A stretch of DNA of 64,000 nucleotides from the NCBI RefSeq assembly GCF_004920835.1, contig NZ_QFHO01000011.1, positions 1-64,000 on the forward strand. The letters are read 5' to 3'. A program made the position numbers and the translations under genes. Shown here piece by piece: positions 50,889 to 59,111 of this stretch (positions within the stretch are counted from its first letter, which is position 1; each line of letters starts with the position of its first letter). The stretch is from Stenotrophomonas maltophilia (GTDB lineage Bacteria; Pseudomonadota; Gammaproteobacteria; Xanthomonadales; Xanthomonadaceae). A model generated the notes under the pieces. That model did not search any database. It had not been told where the DNA came from and was given only the letters and a program-made list of their open reading frames with translations.

Positions 50889-51652
50889 GGGCTGGTGGTC
50901 TCGGTGGCCAGTGCGGCGATCTGGGCGCTGGTCAGGCCGAAGCGCCGCTCGCGGCTGCCATAGGCGTCCAGCGCCTGTTGCAGCAGGGCCGCATCGAAGT
51001 CCGGCCACAGCGCCTCGGTGAACCACAGCTCGGTGTAGGCCAGCTGCCACAGCAGGAAGTTGCTGATGCGGGTGTCGCCACCGGTGCGGATGAACAGGTC
51101 CGGCGGCGGCAGATCGGCCAGCGCGACCTGACGGCCCAGCAGCGATTCGTCGATCTGCTCCGGCAGCAGGCGGCCTGCCGCGACTTCGGCGGCCAGTTCG
51201 CGCGCGGCACGCGCGATGTCCTGGCGGCCACCGTAACTGGCGGCGATCGACAGGGTCAGTGCGGTGTTGTCGGCGGTGCGCTGCTCGGCCAGCTGCATGC
51301 GGCTGACCAGCCCGGCGCCGAAGCGTTCGCGCTCGCCGATGAAGCGTACGCGCACGCCACGCCGATGCAGCTCGTCCACTTCGCGGTCGAGCGCGCCGAG
51401 GAACAGCTTCATCAACGCGTCGACTTCTTCCTGCGGCCGGCCCCAGTTCTCGCTGGAAAACGCGAACAGGGTCAGCGCCGGGATGCCCAGTTCAAGGCAG
51501 CGCTCGATGGTGCGGTTGACCGCGCGCGCGCCGGCACGGTGGCCGATCACGCGCGGGCGACGGCGCTGCTGTGCCCAGCGTCCATTGCCATCCATGATGA
51601 TGGCAATGTGGCGGGGCAGGGCAGCCGGCAACGGAGGCGGGACTGAAGGCAT
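50885..51652 (-). CDS. uppS: Undecaprenyl diphosphate synthase (cis-prenyltransferase)
   Basis: The product is 255 aa. The substrate-binding motif [16 protein letters not shown] with the key Asp is near residue 16. [13 protein letters not shown] and the C-terminal [20 protein letters not shown] are hallmark blocks. It elongates farnesyl diphosphate to the C55 carrier lipid used in peptidoglycan and LPS synthesis. It lies 5 nt downstream of frr. Confidence 0.97.
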   Translation of the reverse strand: MPSVPPPLPAALPRHIAIIMDGNGRWAQQRRRPRVIGHRAGARAVNRTIERCLELGIPALTLFAFSSENWGRPQEEVDALMKLFLGALDREVDELHRRGVRVRFIGERERFGAGLVSRMQLAEQRTADNTALTLSIAASYGGRQDIARAARELAAEVAAGRLLPEQIDESLLGRQVALADLPPPDLFIRTGGDTRISNFLLWQLAYTELWFTEALWPDFDAALLQQALDAYGSRERRFGLTSAQIAALATETTSP

Positions 51653-51657
51653 CGACT

Positions 51658-52212
51658 TCAGACCGACAGCAGTTCTTTTTCCTTGTCGGCGACGACCTTG
51701 TCGACGTCCTTGATATTGGCGTCGGTCAACTTCTGGATGTCGTCTTCGCCGCGCTTCTTCTCGTCTTCGCTGATCGCCTTGTCCTTGTCCAGCTTGGCGA
51801 TTTCCTTGTTCGCGTCCTGGCGGATGTTGCGGATCGCGATCTTGGCGCCTTCACCTTCCTTCTGCACCTGCTTGGCCAGCTCCTTGCGGCGCTCTTCGGT
51901 CGGCGGCGGCATGTTGATGCGGATCGCGGTGCCCAGGGTGTTCGGGGTGAACTCGGCGTTGTAGAGACCCTTCTCGATCTCCTTGATCATGCTCTTGTCG
52001 AACGGCGTGACCAGCAGCGAGTGGGCGTCGGCGTTGGAGATCGACGCAACCTGGTTCAGCGGGGTGCTGGCATTGCCGTAGGCATTGACCGTAACCCGGT
52101 CTAGCAGGGCCGGCGTGGCGCGGCCAGTGCGGATCGAGGTGAGGGTGTGCTTCAGAGCGTCGATGCTCTTGGCCATGCGCGTCTGCGCGTTGTTCTTGAT
52201 GTCGTTGAGCAT
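51658..52212 (-). CDS. frr: Ribosome recycling factor
   Basis: The 184-aa protein (E. coli 185) has a three-helix bundle with a beta/alpha insertion. The conserved motifs SIRTGRATPALLDRVTVNAYG and GTAIRINMPPPTEERRKEL are present. With EF-G it splits post-termination ribosomes. It lies between pyrH and uppS as in many proteobacteria. Confidence 0.97.
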   Translation of the reverse strand: MLNDIKNNAQTRMAKSIDALKHTLTSIRTGRATPALLDRVTVNAYGNASTPLNQVASISNADAHSLLVTPFDKSMIKEIEKGLYNAEFTPNTLGTAIRINMPPPTEERRKELAKQVQKEGEGAKIAIRNIRQDANKEIAKLDKDKAISEDEKKRGEDDIQKLTDANIKDVDKVVADKEKELLSV

Positions 52213-52308
52213 CGCCCGGTCCTGGGTGTAACTGGAATCGGGCGATTATAGGCGAATACGGGACGCTGCCGGGCCTGAATCGACCCGCAGCTCGCCTGGC
52301 GCTCAGGC

Positions 52309-53037
52309 TCAGGCCGGATCGCGGCCCTGGACCAGGGTGCCGATGTTCTCGCCGTTGAGGATCTTCAGCAGCTCGCCCGGCTGGCCCATGTCGAACACGC
52401 GCATCGGCAGGTCGCTGTCGCGCGCCAGCGCGAAGGCGGCGGTATCCATCACTTCCAGGCCGCGGCGGATCACTTCGTCGTAGCTCAGGCTGTCGAAGCG
52501 GACCGCGTCACTGTGCTTGTTCGGGTCCTTGTCGTAGACGCCATCGACCTTGGTCGCCTTCAGCAGCAGGTCGGCGCCGATTTCGATGGCGCGCAGGGCG
52601 GCGCCCGAATCGGTGGTGAAGAACGGGCTGCCAACGCCGGCGGCGAAGATCACCAGGCGGCCCTTTTCCAGGTGGCGGATGGCGCGGCGGCGGATGTAGT
52701 CCTCGCACACGTCGTTGATCTTGATCGCGCTCATCACGCGGGCCTTGGCGCCCAGCTTTTCAAGGGCATCCTGCATGGCCAGCGCATTGATGACCGTGGC
52801 CAGCATGCCCATCTGGTCGCCGGTGACCCGGTCCATGCCGCCAGCGGCCAGGCCGGCACCGCGGAAGATGTTGCCGCCGCCGATCACCAGTGCCACTTCG
52901 GCACCGGCCTGCTGGGCTTCGATGACCTCGCGGGCCAGGCGGTTGATGATCTTCGGGTCGATGCCGTAGTCCTCATCTCCCATCAGCGCCTCCCCGGACA
53001 GTTTCAGAAGGATGCGGCGATAGGCGAGCTTGGACAT
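52309..53037 (-). CDS. pyrH: UMP kinase
   Basis: The 242-aa bacterial UMP kinase of the amino-acid kinase superfamily starts [19 protein letters not shown], with phosphate-binding GGGNIFRG and the nucleotide loop [12 protein letters not shown]. It phosphorylates UMP to UDP and is regulated by GTP and UTP in relatives. It is the first gene of the pyrH-frr-uppS-cdsA-dxr-rseP-bamA run. A structured leader lies upstream. Confidence 0.97.
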   Translation of the reverse strand: MSKLAYRRILLKLSGEALMGDEDYGIDPKIINRLAREVIEAQQAGAEVALVIGGGNIFRGAGLAAGGMDRVTGDQMGMLATVINALAMQDALEKLGAKARVMSAIKINDVCEDYIRRRAIRHLEKGRLVIFAAGVGSPFFTTDSGAALRAIEIGADLLLKATKVDGVYDKDPNKHSDAVRFDSLSYDEVIRRGLEVMDTAAFALARDSDLPMRVFDMGQPGELLKILNGENIGTLVQGRDPA

Positions 53038-53087
53038 AGGGACCTCGGGTGCGTGGAAATCGCGGGCGATTCTACGCGCATGCAGCG

Positions 53088-53120
53088 TTGCGCCAAAGTG
53101 TTTTGTGCACTGCGGCGCAA
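53088..53120 (-). other. Leader hairpin between the HDOD-GGDEF gene and pyrH
   Basis: TTGCGCC (53088-53094) pairs with GGCGCAA (53114-53120), with a nested AGTG/CACT pairing inside. It lies about 50 nt upstream of pyrH. A CCCCGG-TCAT-CCGGGG hairpin near 53136-53151 follows the HDOD-GGDEF stop and may be its terminator. Regulation of pyrH through the leader is only inferred. Confidence 0.35.
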
Positions 53121-53157
53121 AATGCCGGCGTTCACCCCGGTCATCCGGGGCGTTCGT

Positions 53158-54696
53158 TCAGCCCAGTTCAGCGCCGGCGGTGGCTGACAGCTCGTCGTGG
53201 CCGAGGGCGCCGGGCGAGCGGGCGATCACCCGGTTGCGGCCCAGGTTCTTCGAGCGGTACAGCACGTCGTCGGCGGCGCGCAGCAGGTCCTGCACGTCAG
53301 CGAAGCGCTCGTAGCCGCCCTGGGTGGCCACGCCGGCGGAGAAGGTGACGAACAGCGGGCCACCCTCGATCTCGGCCATCGGCGTGGCAACGATGTTGGC
53401 CAATACCCGGCGGATTACGTCCAGTGCCACCGACTCGCTGGTATTGGGCAGCAGTGCGACGAACTCCTCACCGCCAAAGCGGGCCACGGTGTCGCTGTTG
53501 CGCAGCTGGCCCTGCAGCTTGCCGGCGAAGGCCCGCAGCACTTCGTCGCCGGTCAGGTGGCCGTGGGCGTCGTTGATCTTCTTGAAGTCGTCGAGGTCGA
53601 TGAAGGCCACCGACAGTGGCCAGCCCTGGCGGCCGGCGCGCAGGAATTCCTGTTCCAGCACCGCCTCCAGCTGGCGGCGGTTGAGTACGCCGGTCAGTGC
53701 GTCGCGGTGCGCCTGGTCGGCCAGGCGCTTGGCCCGGGCCTCGAATTCGTCGGCGCGGCGGCGTGCCTGGTCGGCATCCTGCAGTTCGCGCAGGTTGCGC
53801 AGGGTCGCCAGTTCCTGGGCGTGGTCGATCAGTTCGCGCACCCGCGACGGCGAGTTCAGTCCGGCCTCGAACAGGCTGGCGATGTCCGGCAGGGCGGCAC
53901 TGATGCGGGCCAGCACCTGGTCGAAGCGGGCGCTGTCCAGCTCCAGGCGGTCGTGTACCTGCTGCAGGGCGCGTTCGCGGGCGGCGTCGGCATCGGTATC
54001 CAGCCAGATGTCGGCCACCGCGCCGGACAGCTGTACGCACGCCTGGAACGGCGATTCGGCAGCGCCTTCATCCTCGCTGTGGCTGATGCTTTCCACCAGG
54101 TAGCGCGGCAGGCCCCATTGTTCGGCCACCCAGGCGCCGACATCGGCGTGGCTGCAACCCAGTTCGCTGCGCTCGCGCGCCACCAGGTCGGTGTTGTCGC
54201 CGGCCTCGCGCAGCAGCGGCAGGTAGCGTTCCGATTCGGCCTGGGCCAGGCAGAGTACGCCGAGGTCCTGTAGCAGGCCGGCCAGCATGAGCTCCTCCAG
54301 CCGGCGCAGGCCGCGGGCCTGGCCCAGCTGGCTGGCGGCCAGTGCGCTGAGGATGCTGCGCTTCCACGCCCGCTGGCGCAGGTCATGATCGGCCCCAGCG
54401 CCACCGGTCAGGCCCTGTGTGACGGTGAAGCCGAGCGCGAGGCTGATCGTGGCGTTCAGGCCGAGCATGGTCAGTGCCTGGCCGAGGTTCTCGATCCGGC
54501 GGCGGCTGGCATACAGCGGCGAATTGGCGATGCGCAGCATGCGAGCGCTCAGCGCCATGTCGATGGCGATGATGTCGGCGGCGGTGGCGATGTCCGCTTC
54601 CGGGTCCTGGGCCAGTTCGATGATGCGCAGGGCAATACCGGGCGGCGAAGGCAGGTTGCGGCAGAGCGCCAGGGCAGCTGTCAGCTCGGGAGGCAT
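53158..54696 (-). CDS. HDOD-GGDEF signalling protein
   Basis: The soluble 512-aa protein has an N-terminal HDOD domain (about 5-205; LPSPPGIALRIIELAQDPEA near the start, AIDMALSARMLRIANSPLY). It is joined by a coiled coil (about 300-335, ELQDADQARRRADEF) to a C-terminal GGDEF domain (335-495) with active-site FGGEEF. RNSD five residues before it is the product-inhibition RxxD site, so it should be an active, feedback-controlled diguanylate cyclase. It lies between tsf and pyrH, which are adjacent in E. coli. The HDOD ligand is unknown. Confidence 0.92.
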   Translation of the reverse strand: MPPELTAALALCRNLPSPPGIALRIIELAQDPEADIATAADIIAIDMALSARMLRIANSPLYASRRRIENLGQALTMLGLNATISLALGFTVTQGLTGGAGADHDLRQRAWKRSILSALAASQLGQARGLRRLEELMLAGLLQDLGVLCLAQAESERYLPLLREAGDNTDLVARERSELGCSHADVGAWVAEQWGLPRYLVESISHSEDEGAAESPFQACVQLSGAVADIWLDTDADAARERALQQVHDRLELDSARFDQVLARISAALPDIASLFEAGLNSPSRVRELIDHAQELATLRNLRELQDADQARRRADEFEARAKRLADQAHRDALTGVLNRRQLEAVLEQEFLRAGRQGWPLSVAFIDLDDFKKINDAHGHLTGDEVLRAFAGKLQGQLRNSDTVARFGGEEFVALLPNTSESVALDVIRRVLANIVATPMAEIEGGPLFVTFSAGVATQGGYERFADVQDLLRAADDVLYRSKNLGRNRVIARSPGALGHDELSATAGAELG

Positions 54697-54840
54697 GTCG
54701 GATCGTTCAATTCCATTAGGACAAGAATACCTAGGAATACATCACAGTCCGCGACTTTCGTTCCTGCTATGTGACTGTGGATTCCCTGCGCCGAGTATCG
54801 GCCTGATTCGCGCGCAACGCAAAGACCCTGGGTGCCGGTA

Positions 54841-54898
54841 TGCGCACCAACGGTGCGCACCCACAGATATGGCAGAGATGGCACCAGCGGTGCGCACC
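54841..54898. repeat. Short hairpin repeats before the HDOD-GGDEF gene
   Basis: TGCGCACC-AAC-GGTGCGCA (54841-54859) is a perfect stem-loop. A related copy, GCACC-AGC-GGTGCGCACC, follows at about 54881-54898. They resemble the short-loop palindromes of SMAG repeats. The rest of the 281-bp gap shows no gene. Confidence 0.7.
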
Positions 54899-54923
54899 TG
54901 TCACCGGGGCGGGCATAAAAAAA

Positions 54924-54945
54924 GAGCCGCGGTTCCCCGCGGCTC
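54924..54945 (-). terminator. Rho-independent terminator of tsf
   Basis: GAGCCGCGG (54924-54932) and CCGCGGCTC (54937-54945) form a 9-bp stem with a TTCC loop. On the minus strand it is followed by TTTTTTTAT. It lies 33 nt past the tsf stop. It shows that rpsB-tsf ends here and that the HDOD-GGDEF gene has its own transcription. Confidence 0.94.
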
Positions 54946-54977
54946 CTTCTGGTCGCATCACAGCCGGGAGGCTGGAA

Positions 54978-55853
54978 TCAGACCTGCATCGCCTTGGCAA
55001 CTTCGGCGGCGTAGTCTTCCACCACCTTCTCGATGCCTTCGCCGACGACCAGCAGCTTGAAGCCTGCCACGTCGGCGCCAGCGGCCTTGACCACCTGCTC
55101 GACGGTGGTGTCGCCCAGCACGTAGGTCTGGCCGTACAGGGTCACGTCGCTGACGATCTTGTTGATCTTGCCGCTGATGATCTTTTCCAGGATCTCGGCC
55201 GGCTTGGCCTTGTCCTTTTCGGACATCTTGGCCAGCTCGATTTCCTTTTCCTTCTCGACGAACTCGGCCGGGACGTCCGCAGCCTTGTTGTGCGGCGGCT
55301 TCAGGGCAGCCACGTGCATGGCCAGGCCACGGGCCAGCTCGACGTCGCCGCCGACCAGGTCGACCAGCACGCCAACCTTGCCGTTGGTGTGGACGTAGGC
55401 GCCGATGGTGTTGTTGCCATCAACCTTCACCATGCGACGGATCTGGATGTTCTCACCCAGGGTCTGCACGGCGGTGGCGCGGGCTTCTTCAACGGTGCGG
55501 CCATCGGCCAGCTTGGCAGCCTTCACGGCTTCGACGTCGTTGGCGCCCGATGCCAGGGCGGCAGCGGCGACGGAATCGACGAAGTTCTTGAAGTTGACGT
55601 CGTTGGCGACGAAGTCGGTTTCCGAGTTGACTTCGACCAGCACGGCCTTGCCGCCATCCTGGGCCAGGCCCAGACGGCCTTCGGCGGCCACGCGGTCAGC
55701 CTTCTTGTCGGCCTTGGCAGCGCCGGACTTGCGCATGGCTTCAGCAGCAGCGTCGATGTCGCCGTTGGCTTCGGTGAGAGCCTTCTTGCATTCCATCATG
55801 CCGGCGCCGGTGCGCTCGCGCAGTTCCTTGACCAGGGAAGCAGTGATTTCCAC
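54978..55853 (-). CDS. tsf: Elongation factor Ts
   Basis: The 291-aa protein exchanges nucleotide on EF-Tu. The N-terminal motif [18 protein letters not shown] is conserved. The core has [17 protein letters not shown], with the TDFV residues that contact EF-Tu, and [15 protein letters not shown] near the C-terminus. It is transcribed after rpsB through a structured 125-nt gap. Confidence 0.98.
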   Translation of the reverse strand: MEITASLVKELRERTGAGMMECKKALTEANGDIDAAAEAMRKSGAAKADKKADRVAAEGRLGLAQDGGKAVLVEVNSETDFVANDVNFKNFVDSVAAAALASGANDVEAVKAAKLADGRTVEEARATAVQTLGENIQIRRMVKVDGNNTIGAYVHTNGKVGVLVDLVGGDVELARGLAMHVAALKPPHNKAADVPAEFVEKEKEIELAKMSEKDKAKPAEILEKIISGKINKIVSDVTLYGQTYVLGDTTVEQVVKAAGADVAGFKLLVVGEGIEKVVEDYAAEVAKAMQV

Positions 55854-55880
55854 GGGATTACCTCACGAAAGAAAGGGGTT

Positions 55881-55968
55881 GGGCCGGCATGGTGGCCGGC
55901 CCGTGTGACAGTGTCCTGTCGTCGCGCCATCGGCAGCGGACAGGACAGGTGGGCGCGTGGCGCCCACC
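55881..55968 (-). promoter_or_regulatory. Three adjacent hairpins in the rpsB-tsf gap
   Basis: Read on the minus strand after the rpsB stop, the gap contains three hairpins. They are GGTGGGCGC-GTG-GCGCCCACC (55948-55968); a 9-bp stem (TGTCCTGTC 55912-55920 with GACAGGACA 55939-55947) with an 18-nt loop; and GCCGGCCC with GGGCCGGC around ATGGT (55881-55902). None has a T-run, so partial attenuation or mRNA protection is more likely than full termination. Confidence 0.55.
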
Positions 55969-55978
55969 GGGGCCTGGA

Positions 55979-56782
55979 TCAGGCCTGGGCTTCGCCCTTG
56001 TCGGCAGCAGCCTTCTTGGCCGGAGCGCGGCGGGCCGGCTTGGCGTCTTCGGCCGGAGCGTCGGCGAACTCTTCTTCACGGACGGTGGCGGCGTGCGGAG
56101 CAGCAGCCTTGCCTTCCAGCACGGCGTCGGCGGCGGCGCGCGAGTACAGCTGCACGGCACGGATGGCGTCGTCGTTGCCCGGGATCGCGTAATCCACCAG
56201 TTCCGGGTTGTAGTTGGTATCAACCACGGCGATGACCGGGATGCCCAGCTTCTTGGCTTCCTTGATCGCGATGTCTTCGTGGCCGATATCGATCACGAAG
56301 ATGGCGTCCGGCAGGCGGTTCATGTCCTTGATGCCGCCCAGCGAGGCTTCCAGCTTGTCGCGCTCGCGACGCAGGCCCAGCACTTCGTGCTTGACCAGCT
56401 TCTCGAAGGTGCCGTCGGTTTCACCGGCTTCCAGTTCCTTCAGGCGGGCAACCGACTGCTTGACGGTACGGAAGTTGGTCAGGGTGCCGCCCAGCCAACG
56501 CTGGTTCATGAACGGCATGCCGCAACGCTCGGCTTCTTCCTTGATGGTTTCGCGGGCGCTGCGCTTGGTGCCCAGGAACAGGACGGTGCCGCGCTTCTGG
56601 GCAACCGACGAGATGAAGTTCATCGCATCGTTGAACAGCGGGACGGTCTTTTCCAGGTTGATGATGTGGATCTTGCCGCGGGCGCCGAAGATGTACGGAG
56701 CCATCTTCGGGTTCCAGTAGCGGGTCTGGTGGCCGAAGTGGACGCCGGCTTCCAGCATCTGACGCATGGTGACCTGGGGCAT
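55979..56782 (-). CDS. rpsB: Ribosomal protein S2
   Basis: The protein has 267 aa; the core (about 1-230) starts [20 protein letters not shown] and includes [22 protein letters not shown]-terminal Ala/Lys-rich tail of about 35 residues (ending [12 protein letters not shown]) is a common extension in proteobacteria. It binds the 30S head and is needed for S1 binding. The start at 56782 follows AGGAGTATTGCA, a good ribosome binding site. The leader from the predicted promoter is about 210 nt and could hold the S2 autoregulatory element known in gammaproteobacteria. Confidence 0.97.
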   Translation of the reverse strand: MPQVTMRQMLEAGVHFGHQTRYWNPKMAPYIFGARGKIHIINLEKTVPLFNDAMNFISSVAQKRGTVLFLGTKRSARETIKEEAERCGMPFMNQRWLGGTLTNFRTVKQSVARLKELEAGETDGTFEKLVKHEVLGLRRERDKLEASLGGIKDMNRLPDAIFVIDIGHEDIAIKEAKKLGIPVIAVVDTNYNPELVDYAIPGNDDAIRAVQLYSRAAADAVLEGKAAAPHAATVREEEFADAPAEDAKPARRAPAKKAAADKGEAQA

Positions 56783-57000
56783 TGCAATACTCCTGATATG
56801 GAACCGGCGATTCCGCCCGCGGGATAGGTATGCGGGACGCGTGGAAGCGCGGATGGTTCCGGGGTTGGGCTTCCCTGTTGCCTCCGTGGCCGAACTCCTT
56901 GCGGAGCACCCCGGCACGGATGGGGGCAGCAGGTGTGGATTCACCGGTGACGTCCGGTGTGGACGGGTTCCCGCGCACGCATGCGGCAGGAATCCGGACG

Positions 57001-57030
57001 ATTATAGCCCGCTCGATGCGCTGGCTGCAA
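57001..57030 (-). promoter_or_regulatory. Predicted rpsB promoter inside the end of the pilus chaperone gene
   Basis: On the minus strand TTGCAG (57025-57030), an 18-nt spacer and a perfect TATAAT (57001-57006) form a sigma-70 type promoter. The TAA stop of the upstream chaperone gene (57002-57004) lies within the -10 box. A run of about 210 nt separates it from rpsB. The -10 match is exact and the -35 is weak (3 of 6). Confidence 0.6.
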
Positions 57031-57700
57031 TCACAGGGTCTGGCACGGCCAACTCGACCTCGCGCCCGTCCTGCAGCCGGGCCAGGAACCGGCCACCAGT
57101 GTAGCCCTGGGCGCGCTGGGGCAGGGCCCAGCGGCGGACTTGGCCGGGCAGGATGTAGCCGGCCAGCCCCGGCAGCAGGAGGTTGCGGCGACCGCCATCG
57201 GTGATGAACGAGAGATCGTGGAGGCGGGCGTGCAAGGCGCCCGTGTTGTTCAGTCGCAGCACGGGTTGCGACATGCCCGGTTCGACGCGGGCATGCAGTC
57301 GCGGCTGCGCCACGGGTGCGGCCTGGCCACGGAAAAGCGGCAGCGAGTAACGAGGCAGGTCAGGTACACCTGGAGCCAGCACGATCCGGTAGGCCTGCTC
57401 GCCAACACTTGGCGCGGGCTGACGTGGCAGCAGCCAGATGCGTTGGCGTGCCCCGGGGGCGAGGTCCAGCTGCGTGGGGCTGGCCAGGATCTGGTCGCTG
57501 GGCCGCAACACTTCGGCATCGGGGTGCTGTTGCCACGCCAGTATGTGCACCTGGCCCTGCCAGCGGCTTGGGCCCGGGTTGTGCAGCCACAATTCGGCAT
57601 GACCACCTTCGGCCGGCAGCTGCAACGTGGTCGGCATTAGCTCCAGCGCTGCGGCAGGCAGTGCCAGCAGCAACCCAAGCAGGGGCAGCAACAGGCGCAT
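57002..57700 (-). CDS. Second pilus chaperone, PapD-like
   Basis: The product is 232 aa with a signal peptide (MRLLLPLLGLLLALPAAA) and two immunoglobulin-like domains. The N-terminal domain contains NTTLQLPAEGGHAELWLHNP-type strand patterns (PTTLQLPAEGGHAELWLHNP) and RIWLLPRQPAP. The chaperone hallmark FDL/proline region is present as YRIVLAPGVPDLPRYSLP. The operon already encodes another chaperone at its other end. It overlaps the stop of the short SCPU-like gene by TGATG. It probably escorts a particular subunit, perhaps the tip protein or the short protein, to the usher. Its stop lies within the rpsB promoter. Confidence 0.88.
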   Translation of the reverse strand: MRLLLPLLGLLLALPAAALELMPTTLQLPAEGGHAELWLHNPGPSRWQGQVHILAWQQHPDAEVLRPSDQILASPTQLDLAPGARQRIWLLPRQPAPSVGEQAYRIVLAPGVPDLPRYSLPLFRGQAAPVAQPRLHARVEPGMSQPVLRLNNTGALHARLHDLSFITDGGRRNLLLPGLAGYILPGQVRRWALPQRAQGYTGGRFLARLQDGREVELAVPDPVIAASASSGL

Positions 57701-57942
57701 CAGTAGATGACGGTCACGGTGGGTGTTTCGTCGTCATCGGTTGCAGGCGGCACGAGCTCGCGGATCTGTGGCGGCAGCTGTGCTGCGTCGCTGCGCTGGT
57801 GGGGTACCGGGCAGCCGGCATTGCCTGTGTCAGCGCTGCAGGCTTCGACCACGGTAAGGCGGATCTGCAACGTGTTGCTGGGATCGGCCCACGCGGGCGT
57901 ACTGGCGACCAGCATCGCCCCGATCAGAAGTGCGCGAACCAC
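57700..57942 (-). CDS. Very short SCPU-like secreted protein
   Basis: The product is 80 aa. A signal peptide (MVRALLIGAMLVASTPAWA) is followed by NTLQIRLTVVEACSADTGNAG, which matches the opening strand and first Cys of a spore-coat-U (Csu pilin) domain. It ends TVTVIY, matching the closing strand (TVTATITY in the main pilin). The middle of the domain, about 90 residues, is absent and replaced by a Pro/Gln/Asp-rich loop. It therefore looks like a miniature or truncated pilin. It is coupled to the second chaperone by TGATG. Whether it is assembled, is an inhibitor or terminator of polymerisation, or is decaying is not known. Confidence 0.65.
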   Translation of the reverse strand: MVRALLIGAMLVASTPAWADPSNTLQIRLTVVEACSADTGNAGCPVPHQRSDAAQLPPQIRELVPPATDDDETPTVTVIY

Positions 57943-58042
57943 CTGCCATCCACCGTGCTGAAAGACCTGCTGCGCGGTATCGGCCGAAGTGGCCGGATCT
58001 GTAGCGAAGACCGTGCTCGGCTTGCCGGATCCCGTGAAATGC

Positions 58043-58066
58043 AGCCGAGCGCAGGCTCGGCTCTAC
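58043..58066 (-). repeat. SMAG-type hairpin inside the pilus operon
   Basis: On the minus strand GTAG-AGCCGAGC-CTGC-GCTCGGCT forms an 8-bp stem headed by GTAG. It begins 8 nt past the tip-subunit gene and precedes the short SCPU-like gene, in a gap of 131 nt. It may reduce expression of the two distal genes. Confidence 0.75.
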
Positions 58067-58073
58067 ACATGAA

Positions 58074-59111
58074 TCAATAGGTGATCGTCACCTGTACCAG
58101 GTCGTTGTAGGTTCCCGCCGGTGGTTGGCCACTGACCGGGGGCACCCGGCCGTAGATGGTCAGTTGCTGCGCGCTGCCGCTGCCGGTGCCGCTGGCGGTG
58201 TCGACGGTCAGGGTGTTGCCCCAGCGCTGGGTGCGGCCGGAATCGCGGTAGAGCTCGTAGTTGAGGTAGTAACTGCTGCCGCCGATGGTGGTTTTCATGC
58301 GCCGGGTGGTGGTGGCGGCTGGATTGTTCTGGCCGTTGTTGAGGCCGACCTGGAAGGCGGTGTTCTTCAGGCAGGTCAGCGTCAGTGTGGCAGTCTGGTC
58401 GATGTTGGCCGGAATGCCGCCGGTGACATTGCCGAAGTTCATGTTGGTGGTGACGTAGCTGCCGCATTGCGGCAGCACGTTGGCGGTGGCGGTGAAGCTG
58501 AAGGCGGCGCTGGCGCTGTTGGTACCGGTGGCGCCGCCGTTGCAGGTGGCGGGCACGGTGGCGGTGCCGAGCAGCACTTCATTCCAGGCCCAGGTCAATA
58601 CCACGTTGGCACCATTGAACGAGCTGCTGTACGCGCCGGAAGCCAGAACCTGGTTGGCGGGGATCTGCGCGAACAATTGCGTGGTCTGCGCGCCGCTGCC
58701 GCCTGTCAGCAGCGGTACGTTGTAGGACATGGCCAGTTCCTGTGCCGGTGGCGTGCCGTGTGGGAGCAGGCCGGTGACCTGGCCGAAGCTGGCGTTGTTG
58801 TACAACTGGAAATTCATGGTGTCGCCACTGCCGGTGGCCATCGTCCGTGATGTAGTGGCACTACCGCCGCCACTGCCGGCACCGATGCCCACGCAGACGC
58901 GCACACCGGTAGTGGCCAGCAGGCTGAGGGCGGCGGTGGTGCAGGTGACCGTGATGTTCAACGTGGCTGTAGTGGGGCCGGGGGCATTGCTGTTGATGTT
59001 GCCGAACGGCAGGGTGGGGTTGGCGACGGCCGTACAGGCCGCGGTGGCGCCCGCCGGTGCGCTCGCCAGCAGGCCAGCCAACAGCAACAGGCCGAGCAGC
59101 AGCACCCTCAC
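58074..59111 (-). CDS. Two-domain SCPU tip subunit (CsuE-like)
   Basis: The product is 345 aa with a signal peptide (VLLLGLLLLAGLLASAPAGA). Two spore-coat-U domains follow, at about 25-190 (opening CTAVANPTLPFGNINSN) and 205-345 (opening CGSYVTTNMNFGNVTGGIP). The protein ends YNDLVQVTITY, the strand given to the next subunit. This double-domain layout is that of CsuE, the tip adhesin of archaic pili. The GTG start at 59111 overlaps the usher stop (GTGA), implying coupled translation. It lacks hallmarks of a shaft pilin. Confidence 0.9.
   Translation of the reverse strand: MRVLLLGLLLLAGLLASAPAGATAACTAVANPTLPFGNINSNAPGPTTATLNITVTCTTAALSLLATTGVRVCVGIGAGSGGGSATTSRTMATGSGDTMNFQLYNNASFGQVTGLLPHGTPPAQELAMSYNVPLLTGGSGAQTTQLFAQIPANQVLASGAYSSSFNGANVVLTWAWNEVLLGTATVPATCNGGATGTNSASAAFSFTATANVLPQCGSYVTTNMNFGNVTGGIPANIDQTATLTLTCLKNTAFQVGLNNGQNNPAATTTRRMKTTIGGSSYYLNYELYRDSGRTQRWGNTLTVDTASGTGSGSAQQLTIYGRVPPVSGQPPAGTYNDLVQVTITY

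Noticed and set aside
57700..57942. Considered a frameshifted remnant of a full pilin
   Set aside because: It has an intact signal peptide, both end strands and a coupled downstream gene, with no leftover pilin sequence around it, so a deliberate short gene is at least as likely.
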